Positions 32,800 through 43,718 of a DNA stretch of 64,000 bases are shown piece by piece (position 1 is the stretch's first letter; each line of letters starts with the position of its first letter). Below the pieces are notes generated by a model, which did no database searches, was not told the origin of the DNA, and worked only from the letters and a program-made list of their open reading frames with translations. The position numbers were made by a program, and so were the translations under genes. Source of the DNA: Pomphorhynchus laevis (taxonomy: Eukaryota; Acanthocephala; Palaeacanthocephala; Echinorhynchida; Pomphorhynchidae); assembly GCA_012934845.2 (NCBI GenBank), contig WNNJ02001433.1, positions 219,930-283,929 of the forward strand. The letters run 5' to 3'.

Positions 32800-33840
32800 G
32801 GCCCTCAATACGGGTATTTTTTACGAAAGTAAGTGCCGCTTGTTGGTTAACGAAGGTTGTATTGATGATGTTTCGAAATTATTTGCTGTATCTGACCTAC
32901 ATGTTGTGGATAATGGTCTGACAATTTTAGGATTGTGATTGGGACTGAAGAGTCACTTCAAGGTTTTTATCCAGGAAGACAGCTATTTAAATGTCAACGA
33001 TCCAGAACATGGTACAAGTTGCAAAGGAGAGTCCGCATGTTGCCTTCACTGCGCTTATCCAAGCATCGCAGTTTCAATGAAACGCATTTTCGATGGAACT
33101 TAATAAGGCGTACTTGCATTTTGAAGGGAACTCTGTTGGAATGCATATTGGATGCTCTACGTTAAAATTTGATTCCTGTCATTTTAGGCAGCGAATTGAA
33201 TGAGAAACTTGAAAATATTATTCGACTTCCTTTCCGCTTTGGAGGTCTTGACATTGCATTTCCACATGGAGAGTCTAAGGAGGCGTATAATTGTTTGCGG
33301 GAAATGTGCAGATCTTTGTTGGATGGATTTACTGGTGAAGAACTTGCACGAGTTCAGGATACGATTGCTACACAATTTCGTAGAGAAACGAGGTACGCCT
33401 TGAGTTGAAACTTTCAGTTGCTCAGCTGGCATGTGAACAAGGATCTGTCATCTTAGAGTACTCTGCACGCAAAGAAGCTTCTACTGGCTTTCGGTAAAAC
33501 CGATCGAAAATCTGAGTCAGCTTTTAAATAGACAGCAATTTCACGATGCAATCGCAGTGAAATATGGTATACGACCAGCTGAAGCTCCCTCAAAGTGTTC
33601 TTGTGGTCAAGACTTTGAGGTCACGCACTCGTTGGCCTGCAAATCTGGTGGAATGCCGACAGTTCGTCATAATGTCATTCGTGATATTCTTGCCAACGAA
33701 CTGTCTAACGTATGTAGCAGTGTATCGATTGAGCTGAGTCTCCAGTTAATCCCAGATGAACAAATTTTTGAGGTTAGTACCACACAATTTGTGAGGTTTC
33801 AGTACTGCTTGGTAATAAATAATAACATCATTACATATTG
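32800..33840 (+). mobile_element. Fossil reverse-transcriptase element, unclassified family (copy 3)
   Basis: The + strand reads, in order: YGYFLRESKCRLLVNEG and an LGL block after the active site; 33169-33408 with LPFRFGGLDIAFPHGESKEA; then 33557-33841 with AVKYGIRPAEAPSKCSCGQ, FEVTHSLACKSGGMPTVRHN and VIRDILANELSNVC. The CxC...H...C arrangement and RHN-x-RD signature are typical of this family's C-terminus. Copies 1 and 2 share the same blocks. The active-site part is missing. Broken in several places. Confidence 0.65.
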
Positions 33841-34689
33841 ATTTCAATACTTTATTGCAATTACAAATGTTTCGTCTTAGTGGCGCTAAAAGTTTATTCC
33901 TAATTTTATAAGTTACTTAGATACTTTATTACAAGTTCTGCCTGGCTGTTTTTCGATGTTGGCAGAAATAAATTGGCAAACATATTTACACAAACTCTAC
34001 CAAAAACATAAAAGAAATCGCAACAATAAGTTTACTAAGGTTCCTGGGAATAATATAACTAAGCCTCATAATAATAAAAGCTTATTAATATAAATACCAT
34101 AAGAAAATATTTTATCGAGCAAAGAGAATAACCGCTTCCAATTAAAATCATTATAAGTATAATACAAGGAAATATTCAAATGTTCTGGCCAGACGAGGTA
34201 AAGATTTTGTATACGTTTTAACAATATAATTTTTTATTATTTGGAAGTTAAAAGCTTTGTTTAATATGCTGTTGCATTTATAATTAACAAAAGGAATTTC
34301 TACATATTCGTGTTGTGATACATTGTCACCTTTTTATGGAATTTTATTAATAGATTGATAAACACAAAAAATGATATCTTTATTATTTGTGGAGGAAAGC
34401 TGCATTAATTAGAGCACCATTAATAAATTTAATTTCATTGTCAAAAAGATTTGCATTAGATCAATAGCATAATGACTTCAAAAATAGTAACGTAGCCTGC
34501 TATACGTAGACTGCTTCTGCGTTCTTAATACACAATTGTATTAAGAACATCGATAGAGGCATTTCGTTTCTGGATGTGAAGTCTGACGCTCTTTTGATGT
34601 TCTTAATACAAATGTGTTTAATACTACTGTGCTTAAGACAACTGTTTTTTTAGCAGCTCATTCTTTTTCAAGATTATGTCTGGTAAGTT
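33841..34689. other. AT-rich spacer
   Basis: No gene. It contains a short perfect palindrome (GTTCTTAATACA mirrored, about 34523-34550) and a second partial copy of that arm near 34600. Confidence 0.5.
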
Positions 34690-35140
34690 CAGTACGATTT
34701 AGTACGGTTTAGTACGATTTAGTACGGTTCAGTACGGTTTAGTACGGTTTAGTACGATTTAGTACGGTTCAGTACGGTTTAGTACGGTTTAGTAAGGTAT
34801 AGTACGATTTAGTACGACTAATTACGATTTAGTAAGGTTTAGTACGGTTTAGTACGATTTAATACGGTTTAGTACGGTTTAGCACGGTGTAATATGATTT
34901 AGTACGGTATAGTAAGGTTTAATACGGTTTAGTACGATTAAGTACGATTTAGTAAGGTTTAGTACATTTTAGTACGATTTAATACGGTTTAGTACGATTA
35001 AAAACGGTATAGTACGGTTTAGTACGGTGTAATACGATTTAGTACGGTTAAGTACGATTTAGTAAGGTTTAGTACGATTTAGTACGATTAAGTACGATTT
35101 AGTAAGGTTTAGTACGATTTAGTACGGTTCAGTACGGCTT
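34690..35140. repeat. 10-bp telomere-like tandem array (TTTAGTACGG/A)
   Basis: About 45 copies of a 10-mer, alternating TTTAGTACGG and TTTAGTACGA with some TTTAGTAAGG and TTCAGTACGG variants. Sharp right edge at 35140, where PLE-related sequence starts (TTTCGTCCTAATTGCGG, also found at 32700 near the 5' part of PLE P1). Short TTAG-containing units resemble arthropod and nematode telomere motifs, but this exact 10-mer is not a telomere repeat I know. Confidence 0.9.
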
Positions 35141-35910
35141 TCGTCCTAATTGCGGTGACAGTTTATACCTTATTTTAGAAGAATATATTCACTTATATCT
35201 GATTATATTATTTCTTTATTTTTCATATTATTATGGTCAGTGTATATCTTTATTGTTATTATTAACATTTATTGTTCGATTATAGTATTTTCCATTACAA
35301 TAACTCTCTATTATACAACTTAACCTATCATACTCCTTAATTAATCTTTGATTTATTGAACAAATGATATCTTTAGAAAATCTTAACATATATATGTATA
35401 TCTTTTTCCGAATATAAGATTAATTAATTTTTCTAATGCATCTTTAATATCTGATAAATCTAGATTTGTATAAAGTGTACTAAAATCGTACGTATTTATA
35501 TTCTGGAAATTTATTCCTTTTGTGTATTCTAACAATTCTTTTGTAGAACTAATACTGAAATAGTGTTTTATGCCAGTATTAATTTCGATTACACTACAAT
35601 ATTTTTTGAAGTGTACTTTAATTACCTTAATTATTTTATTCATATAGACAGAAAGTGGTTTTAATGTACATTTAAACGCACTACATATGAACCTAGGTTT
35701 TATTGGATTTTTATGTAATTTCGGACTCTAATATAATATAGGTATAGTTTTATTATCTGATTCAATTTTTATACCCTTTTTATCCATTATAGAACAGTGA
35801 CTTGTAATAATTGTTTCTAAATTTAAATCACTACGTTCGTGTTGTGTTTACATTTAAATCATTATAATTAACTTCTTTCATCAGTATATCATAATAAAGG
35901 CTAGAATATA
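35141..35910 (-). mobile_element. Penelope-like element fragment (copy P2)
   Basis: The - strand encodes, from about 35910 down: the N-terminal domain end, KLHKNPIKPRFICSAFKC-like sequence, MNKIIKVIKVHFKKYC, and motif A (NINTYDFSTLYTNLDLSDIK, 35383-35643). It then becomes unreadable and ends at the 10-bp array in sequence matching the 5' region of copy P1. This suggests two tandem copies, the second lost into the array. Confidence 0.7.
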
Positions 35911-36239
35911 TTAGTGTATATTAATAGTGTATTGATAGTTAGTGTATATTTTCATTCTTATTATTCGCATTTATTGTCAGATTGTATTATTTTAACTTAT
36001 CATTATCGTCAATTAATTTTGATTTATTGTACACATGATTGTACATATCATTTTTTACATACATTTATTAATTTTGTCTTTTATTTTAATTGAATTGAAG
36101 ATTTCCCTCATTTCAGCGTAGTACATTGACGATAATCGCACTAAATTGATCAACGATATTCGTCGCATAGTAGATTTAGGTAATGGTTGTCAAAGGGAGA
36201 TATACGATTCATCAAATTGTTTCCTTAGATATTAAATGT

Positions 36240-39200
36240 ACGAACTCTGGGTGCCTTCTCAGATCCTATGTTAAAGTACCGCGAAGCATTTCTAGGGAGT
36301 TTTTCTTGCAAGTTTCTTTGTGGTTTTTGTGCAGCTAAGCAAATGGAAATCTTTTGTAATTCTTTGGTACTAGCTAATACTAAAATAGACAATCTTGTGA
36401 AGCAAGTTGATAGCTTTCGTGATACGCGGTCAAACGGAGCTGGACAATCTGCTAACTTGTAGTTTGATCAAAAACGTACGTTCACAAGCGTTGTATTAGG
36501 GAGGAGCTCGTTTTGTACTGGCTACTTCAAAGATTAATAAAAATACTGCACCTCTAGAATATCTTCGGGAGCAAGACCGTCATAATAAGAGAGCTTCCAA
36601 TGTTCTTATAAAAGGTCTTCCAGAATCAGAGAATGAATTGATGTCTGTAAAGGAGTTGTTTGACAGTGTTGGGGTGGTGTTGAATCGCGACACACGTCTG
36701 GTTTATCGACGTCTCATAGCTAAGCGTCAAGACTCGCCACCATGGCTAATAGTAACGACTAATGAGATTACAATCAATAATCTCCTCTCCAGAGCCTGGA
36801 AGTTGATAGATAATAATAAATTTTATTAGAGTATTTATCTCGGCAGATCTCTCGCTTGCTGAATGTGAAGCATATAGAACTCTACGTGTCGAACTACGTG
36901 ATAAGCGTACAGCAAATCCCCGAGAGCATTACATTATTCGAGGAAATAGAATAGTGAAGGTCCATCAAAGATCAAATATGAATGAAAAGTCATCAAACCC
37001 AACAGGCTCTTACGAGACGATATGACTATCACAAAGTTCACAAAAAGTTTCCGTATCAGAAAATACAACACTGTTGAAACTTGTGCTTCCTAACGTGTAA
37101 GGTACCAATGTCTTATACGAGAAGGTGCGTCGGCTTATTTTTTGCGGTAGAACATGTCTCAAGGAGTAGATTAGTTCGCTTACCATTAATTGATGTATCG
37201 TTAGCCCGTAAAGTGGACTCATTGCTTAGAGAAGGTAACCTCGATCATGTTACAATGTTATTCGCAAATTTCTGTTATTTGCTGGCTCTTGCTTACAACG
37301 TCGATTATTAGAGTCAAAAATAAATCACAGGCCAACTTATCTTTTAAAACTTCAAAAGACTCTAATAGCTTTAGGAAAGAAGGATCGCTTTAGCGTATTG
37401 AATCTGAATAAATACAGATATCTTCGTCGCGAATACTGCAAACTTGTGTCAGAATGGCGGGACCAACAGCAACGAGCTGATGATAATTACACTATTGCTG
37501 TAGCTGAGAGGCAACCTTGGAAGTTAAAGCCACATAGCTCCCAAATAAGTAATCGCATTTCACTAAAATCATGGTCAAACCATATAAATTCAATTTGCTA
37601 TGTTGAAAATCAGCAAATACTTTACCAGTCATGTCCGATTATTAAGTTAGCTGAGCTTGACTCAGATCCAATTAATGATCCGTTCACAGTTGAAGAGATT
37701 AGATCGGCCCTTAATAACATGGTTAATAATAAAGAAGCGGGACCTGATGAAATTTATGTGGAGCACTTAAAGTCAACGTTTTCAATCCTATCTCTACATT
37801 GGTATCAGTTATTTAATTGTATTCTTTTTGGAAAGCCTATACAGTCATCATGGCGAGAGGGTGTATTGAAGATACTATATAAAGGAAAGGGTGACATGAA
37901 CTCTCCGGATTCATATCGGGGATTGCTTTACTGAATCATTCCTATAAACGTTAAACATGTGTAATTGCGAAGCGTATTCAATGTTTTCGTTTAGTATGTC
38001 TCCCTCCAGAACAATTTGGTTTTCGGAGAAGACGATCTACGACAGACGCTTTTAATATTATTCGAAATCACGTTGTTTCGTCGTTTAAATTTGGTAAGCA
38101 ACTTTATAACATTTTTGTAGATTTTGCCAAAGCATTTGACTCTATAAATATGTCGCTGCTGTTATCTAAGCTAACTTGTAAGATTGGTATTCATGGTAGG
38201 TTGCTTTCGCTATTGCACGGTATTCTACAGGAAAATACATTGAGAGTGTATGACGGCCTTAACTATTCGCCACCGATTATCGCAAATCGAGGTGTGTTAC
38301 AAGGCGACCCTTTAAGTCCTCTTCTCTTTTCATAATTTCTAATGGATCTCCCTACCAAGCTGAGAGAAATTAACGGCGAAACAACTTCAATACTGTATGC
38401 TGATGACTTAGCAATTGTGTGCTCTTATATGTTCCGGACAAACCGCGTTAGACTTCCTATCTGCGTATTGTAAAGATAATGAATTGTTGATTAATAAGTA
38501 AAACAAAAGTGATAAAATTTCGTAGAGGCGGCCGTCTATGTCGGTCTGATCAACTTTTTATCGACAATGTACAACTAGAATTTTGTTCTAATTACACATA
38601 TCAAGAAATCTTAATGACGTCGAGATGGTCATTCACTTCTCATATTCAAAACAAATGCGCAAAGATAGTAGGTACTACCTCAAGATTCGCTAATTTAGGA
38701 GCTTTATCTTTCGAAGGTGATCTACATTATTTTCAAATAATGTTACTACCTTGCTTATTTTACGGATTATTATCCTCCTGACCAGACCTGAAATCATCCA
38801 ACTTTAGACAAATCGATAACTGCTAGACTCGATACATTAAAAGAATAATCGGGGTTTCACCAAAGTGCTCTAGCACTATCGTAGGATTCCTAGCAAAGCC
38901 GAAGCCATGCTCGATCTATATAAGAGATCTTTTCAACCTATCTCTCACCCATGAATTTCCTACAAATATTTAAAATCTTGAAAGTAAGACCGCACTTTTA
39001 GACCCTGAGTATGAGTCAACTCATGTTTATACTCAAGCGAATTGGAGAAATCCCTTTTATAGTAAGATACATCTTATTGGGCGTGCATCATTACATGGAT
39101 ATCACGCTAAAATTTGTGTGAAACGCATAATGATTAATGAAAGATCTTTGACTTGTAATTGTCTTTACTGTTCTGAATGTTGTCAATCACTTTTTCACGT

Positions 39201-39420
39201 CTTTACATGTGTATACTTATCGAAATTATCACTCAGTAGTATTGACCGGTTAACATGTCCATAACCTAAATTTGATTATGGTGATTTGATATTCAACGAT
39301 CAACTATTTTGAATGTTTATTGCAGAATTTCTATTCAATTTTTCCAATTTATTTGCAAATCTGTTTGTCCTTGTTTGACCCAAGCTGAAAGGCAAAGTGG
39401 TCTTAATAAATCTCAACATT
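36240..39420 (+). mobile_element. LINE (non-LTR retrotransposon), ORF1 and RT remnants
   Basis: 36260-37020 reads in pieces as a LINE ORF1p-like protein: NKRASNVLIKGLPESENELM, SRAWKLI, then FISADLSLAECEAYRTLRVE and HYIIRGNRIVKVH. 37398-37934 is the region before the RT (EEIRSALNNMVNNKEAGPDE, ILYKGKGDMNSPDSYRG). About 37960-38460 has RT motifs A (NIFVDFAKAFDSIN), B (RGVLQGDPLSPLLF) and C (ILYADDLAIV). 38509-38781 and 39050-39260 give the C-terminus with a Cys/His end. Several stops and frame changes break it. There is too little room between ORF1 and the RT for a normal AP endonuclease. Confidence 0.8.
37398..37934 (+). pseudogene. LINE ORF2 fragment, region before and into the RT
   Basis: A 178-aa open stretch. 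The second half (about residues 95-178) matches the start of LINE RT: DPFTVEEIRSALNNMVNNKE, then AGPDEIYVEHLK and WREGVLKILYKGKGDMNSPD before the RG end, where a stop cuts the frame just ahead of motif A. Confidence 0.75.
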
Positions 39421-40370
39421 AATATTATCATGTTGTGTTAATTTTTAAATTAAAAAATAACTTGTATTATCTTTTGTATTATAATATATATATTTATTAA
39501 TATTAATAAATATAAAAAATAATAAAATTCCTAATTATTAATTTTAATATTTAATTTTTATTAATTAATAATTAATTTAAATAATTAATTTAAATATTTA
39601 ATTAATTAATAATTAGGAATTTTTCTTGTTATTTATAAGATAATTAATTTTATCAAAGCATTTATTAGCTAATTGCTTAAAAATACTTAAATCCTCTAAA
39701 AATATTTAAATACTTCAATCCTCAAATACTAAATACATTAGCTAAATTTATTATTATACAATTATTATCCAATAATGATATATATTAATAATAATATTTC
39801 GATTGCAAACACAGTTCTTTAAAAGGGTTGCGTAATATAATGCCAATAATACATGCCAATCATATGTAAAATGTCCTGTAAAACATTTAAATTTTAAAAA
39901 ACTTTTGTCAAATCAAAATCAATCACATGGCAATACTTACTTTATTCTGGTGATACACAATATAATTTAATGAAGTTTATTCTGATAACACACAATTCTA
40001 TAACAATTGTTTAAATACACTGCATTGCCACATTCAATTGAAACGAAGTCTAGGTCAAAACTTATGGGGATAATCAAATTTAAGATTTAGTACTTATCAC
40101 AAAGTAAAATTTGGATAGATCAAAACATGTGCTCTTATTCTGTGTTAGAATAAGAAATAACTCTAGATAAAACCACACAACATCAAATGAAATACATTGT
40201 TGTATTCGTAAAACCATGATTTTTGTGTAAACATCCAAATGATGTGAACATAATAGTGTCCTATAGATATTTATAATTCATAATTGATTCATATCATAAG
40301 GAAGAATTTTTGAATAAATAATCATTTCAAAATTGAAATTATAAATTTATTATTTAAAATTGAAATATTG
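39421..40370. other. AT-rich spacer
   Basis: No gene. An A/T foldback at about 39530-39620 (CCTAATTATTAATTT mirrored) is the only structure. Confidence 0.5.
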
Positions 40371-41395
40371 TAACCAGACCACAACGTTTTGCCACACGTT
40401 ATAATTATTCATTTTAGCAAAGAATATTAATTGATAATTTCAAGTTGATATACAAGTGCCATCATTTTTACCATTAAAAGTTTTAAGACTTTTTATAAAT
40501 TTGTTATTAATTAATAATTAATTATTAATTAATCAAATAATTTGTAAATTTATTATTTAAAATTGAAATATTGTAACCAGACCACAACGTTTTGCAGTTA
40601 TAATTATTCATTTTAGCAAAGAATAATAAATGATAATTTTAAGTTGATATACAAGTGCCATCATTTTTACCATTAAAAGTCTTAAGACTTTTTATAAATT
40701 TGTTATTAATTAATAATTAATTACAAATTAATCAAATAATTTGTAAATTTATTATTTAAAATTGAAATATTGTAACAAGACCACAACGTTTTGCTGCATG
40801 TTATAATTATTCATTTTAGCAAAGAATAATAAATGATAATTTTAAGTTGATATACAAGTGCCATCATTTTTACCATTAAAAGTCTTAAGACTTTTTATAA
40901 ATTTGTTATTAATTAATAATTAATTACAAATTAATCAAATAATTTGTAAATTTATTATTTAAAATTGAAATATTGTAACAAGACCACAACGTTTTGCTGC
41001 ATGTTATAATTATTCATTTTAGCAAAGAATAATAAATGATAATTTTAAGTTGATATACAAGTGCCATCATTTTTACCATTAAAAGTCTTAAGACTTTTTA
41101 TAAATTTGTTATTAATTAATAATTAATTACAAATTAATCAAATAATTTGTAAATTTATTATTTAAAATTGAAATATTGTAACAAGACCACAACGTTTTGC
41201 CACACGTTATAATTATTCATTTTAGCAAAGAATATTAATTGATAATTTCAAGTTGATATACAAGTGCCATCATTTTTACCATTAAAAGTTTTAAGACTTT
41301 TTATAAATTTGTTATTAATTAATAATTAATTATTAATTAATCAAATAATTTGTAAATTTATTATTTAAAATTGAAATATTGTAACCAGACCACAA
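40370..41395. repeat. 203-bp satellite, five units
   Basis: AGACCACAACGTTTTGC recurs at 40376, 40579, 40779, 40981, 41184 and, in part, 41387, giving units of about 200-203 bp. The third and fourth units are almost identical; the first and last match each other best (CCACACGTTATAATT). Each unit holds palindromes (AAAAGTCTTAAGACTTTTTA; TTATTAATTAATAATTAATT). No hammerhead core and no frame. Confidence 0.85.
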
Positions 41396-43126
41396 AAATA
41401 TGAAGTCTTAGTTAAGTGATATGCTATGCTTAGAATATATGAAATGTGGGAACGATTTTAAGCGCCTGTATTATGTGCCTTATTAATGATTTAATATAAA
41501 TAATAATATAATTATTATTTATATTATTTTATAATATAAAATTTATATATTTATAAATAAAATTATAACATTTATATATAATAATATAAATTTACAACTT
41601 ATGCTAAATAAACGGTCAATCATATCAGATAGACATGTCACTCATATTGGCACACATTATCTATATTAATATATGTTATTCAATTCATATTGACACACCT
41701 TAACCATATTGGTATACGTTATTCAATCCATATTGGCATTCTGAATGTGCATACATGCAGATTATCAAACAGCTCAAATCCAGGTTATAATTTTGTAATA
41801 TGGTATTAGAAAATATGGTATTTAACAAAACAGTCTAACAATATTTTATATATGCTGGCTGCATAAATTTTAAAATAAAAAATATTTAAATTGTTTAAAT
41901 TACGATTTTTATTTTATATTTATTATCCTCAGTTAGAAACAGCGTCTTCAGTAGTACAAATATGTTATCTTAAAAATGGTCCATAAAATTTTTTCCATTG
42001 AACAATATGTATCTGAAAATACTGGTCATGTCGAGGGGTTTCTTCCTTTTTTTCTAAAATGAAAAAAGGGTTGTTGAAATTATTTAACTGATCAAGCTTT
42101 GAAGCAAAAATTATTTTTAAATTTATCAATATTTTCTCATCTGGTATTGCTTCTATTCTTAATACACCAGGACGCTACTAATCAGCCTAAAGACCCACCC
42201 TGGCTGATTAGTAGCGTCCTGCTGAATCAAGAACAGTGACAACACATGTAAGGATAATGTCGTGCCACAACCCTATGATTTTCTTAATTGTAGATTGCTT
42301 ATAATAGAGGACGCGTTCTAAAAGAAATAGTATTAGATCAAACAAATTAAAGATACATAACCTAATCTAGCAAGAGACAACAAATTTAAAAAATTTAAAT
42401 AATCAATTATATTAAATAAAACATTTATTATAAAATTATGTAATTAAAATAATTAATAATTAATTATTAATTAATTATTATTTAATTAATAATTAAAATT
42501 AATTTTATTATTATAAAACATTAAGAAATATTGATAAATATTAATATAAACATCACAATATTAATATATGAATATTAATATCAACATTATTAATGTGTCT
42601 TAATGTGATGAATAAAAATAACTAATGTCGATACATTTATTTTAAATTAGGGAATTTTGGAGCAGGATCAATAAAATCTAATTTATTTTTATTTCGATAG
42701 TTGCTGCTAGAATAATCAAAAACAAAGTGTCTTGTTTGGTTTAATTATCAGAAACCAAACGTTTTGTTTCTGATGATAAATTCGGTGAATGATAAATTTT
42801 CTGTTTTATTGACCCTGTCCCATAATTTCAAATTACACAAAAATATTTATTTAAAGATCAAACTTGACTAGAATAAGAAAAATCAAACTACATTTAAAAT
42901 TAGAAATACATAATTCAAATTATTAGAAACAGTGAGAAAAATTATAAGAATAATAGCTCTTATACCGATATGTGCTAGTGGTTTTATTAGATATATGATT
43001 TGATGATTAACAGATAAACGATTTTATTGTTGTTTTTTTTAATCGATATATTACATGTCTTACACATTAGATTGCTTACTTGACAAATATCGTAAGCAAC
43101 AAGATTTTATTTTAGACGGGAACTGT
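41396..43126. other. Intergenic DNA with a foldback element
   Basis: No gene. A foldback with 33-bp arms lies at 42155-42187 and 42202-42234 (ATTCTTAATACACCAGGACG... mirrored), with an unusually G/C-rich stem for this region. The rest is A/T-rich. The 3' end of the poly(A) polymerase gene on the - strand lies at the right edge. Confidence 0.6.
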
Positions 43127-43718
43127 TTATAGTGTCGTAGAAAGTAGATCGTCTACGGTGATTTCATTGTCTAAATCCTTGACGGTATTTGTCAGCGGTT
43201 GCATGGTATACGCTTTCGATTCTCTTTCCTCGTGATTTTCGTTTGGGATTGTTGGCGGTTTGCACATTAGATCAGAGAACCATTGACCATCAGATGGACA
43301 CTCCTGTGGCATTAGTTGCAGAGCAAGCGAACAGCAATTACAGAAGCGTTGAAATTCATCGATTGTAACATTTTTGCTAGCACATACTGTAGGGTATAGA
43401 GGGTTCTGGATTTTAACTGTTCCTTCGACTGGTATGTCTGATAAATGGTTCATTTCGGTGTGTCTATCATCCATGGTGACACTGGATGATGCTCCAGCAA
43501 TACTGGATGATGAATTCAGAGTAGATGTATGTAAAGATATAGTCGAAGGTAACGAATTGTAGTCCGAATAGAAAAGAAAAAAGTCTCGTAGAAGGTTCTC
43601 TATGTAAAACATGTTACGATAAAGTCAGATTTAAATATATACTGACCAAGAGAATGTTGATTCTTAGAAGTATCAGACCTTCGACCTATACACACCTGGT
43701 GATCCTGATCTGAATTTG
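43127..43718 (-). CDS. MTPAP: MTPAP homologue, last two exons
   Basis: 43718-43647 reads NSDQDHQVCIGRRSDTSKNQ, then HSL, and splices through GTCAGT (47-bp intron, ending CATAG) into 43599-43127, which opens with ENLLRDFFLFYSDYNSLP (the counterpart of LELLLKEFFEYFG). A Ser/Thr-rich insert follows, then VKIQNPLYPTVCASKNVTID, EFQRFCNCCSLALQLM and an acidic tail ending DLLSTTL. The last exon is clearly richer in G/C than its surroundings. Confidence 0.78.

Noticed and set aside
34690-35140. Calling the 10-bp array a true telomere
   Set aside because: It is internal, flanked by element DNA on both sides, and the motif is not a known telomere repeat; only a resemblance is claimed.
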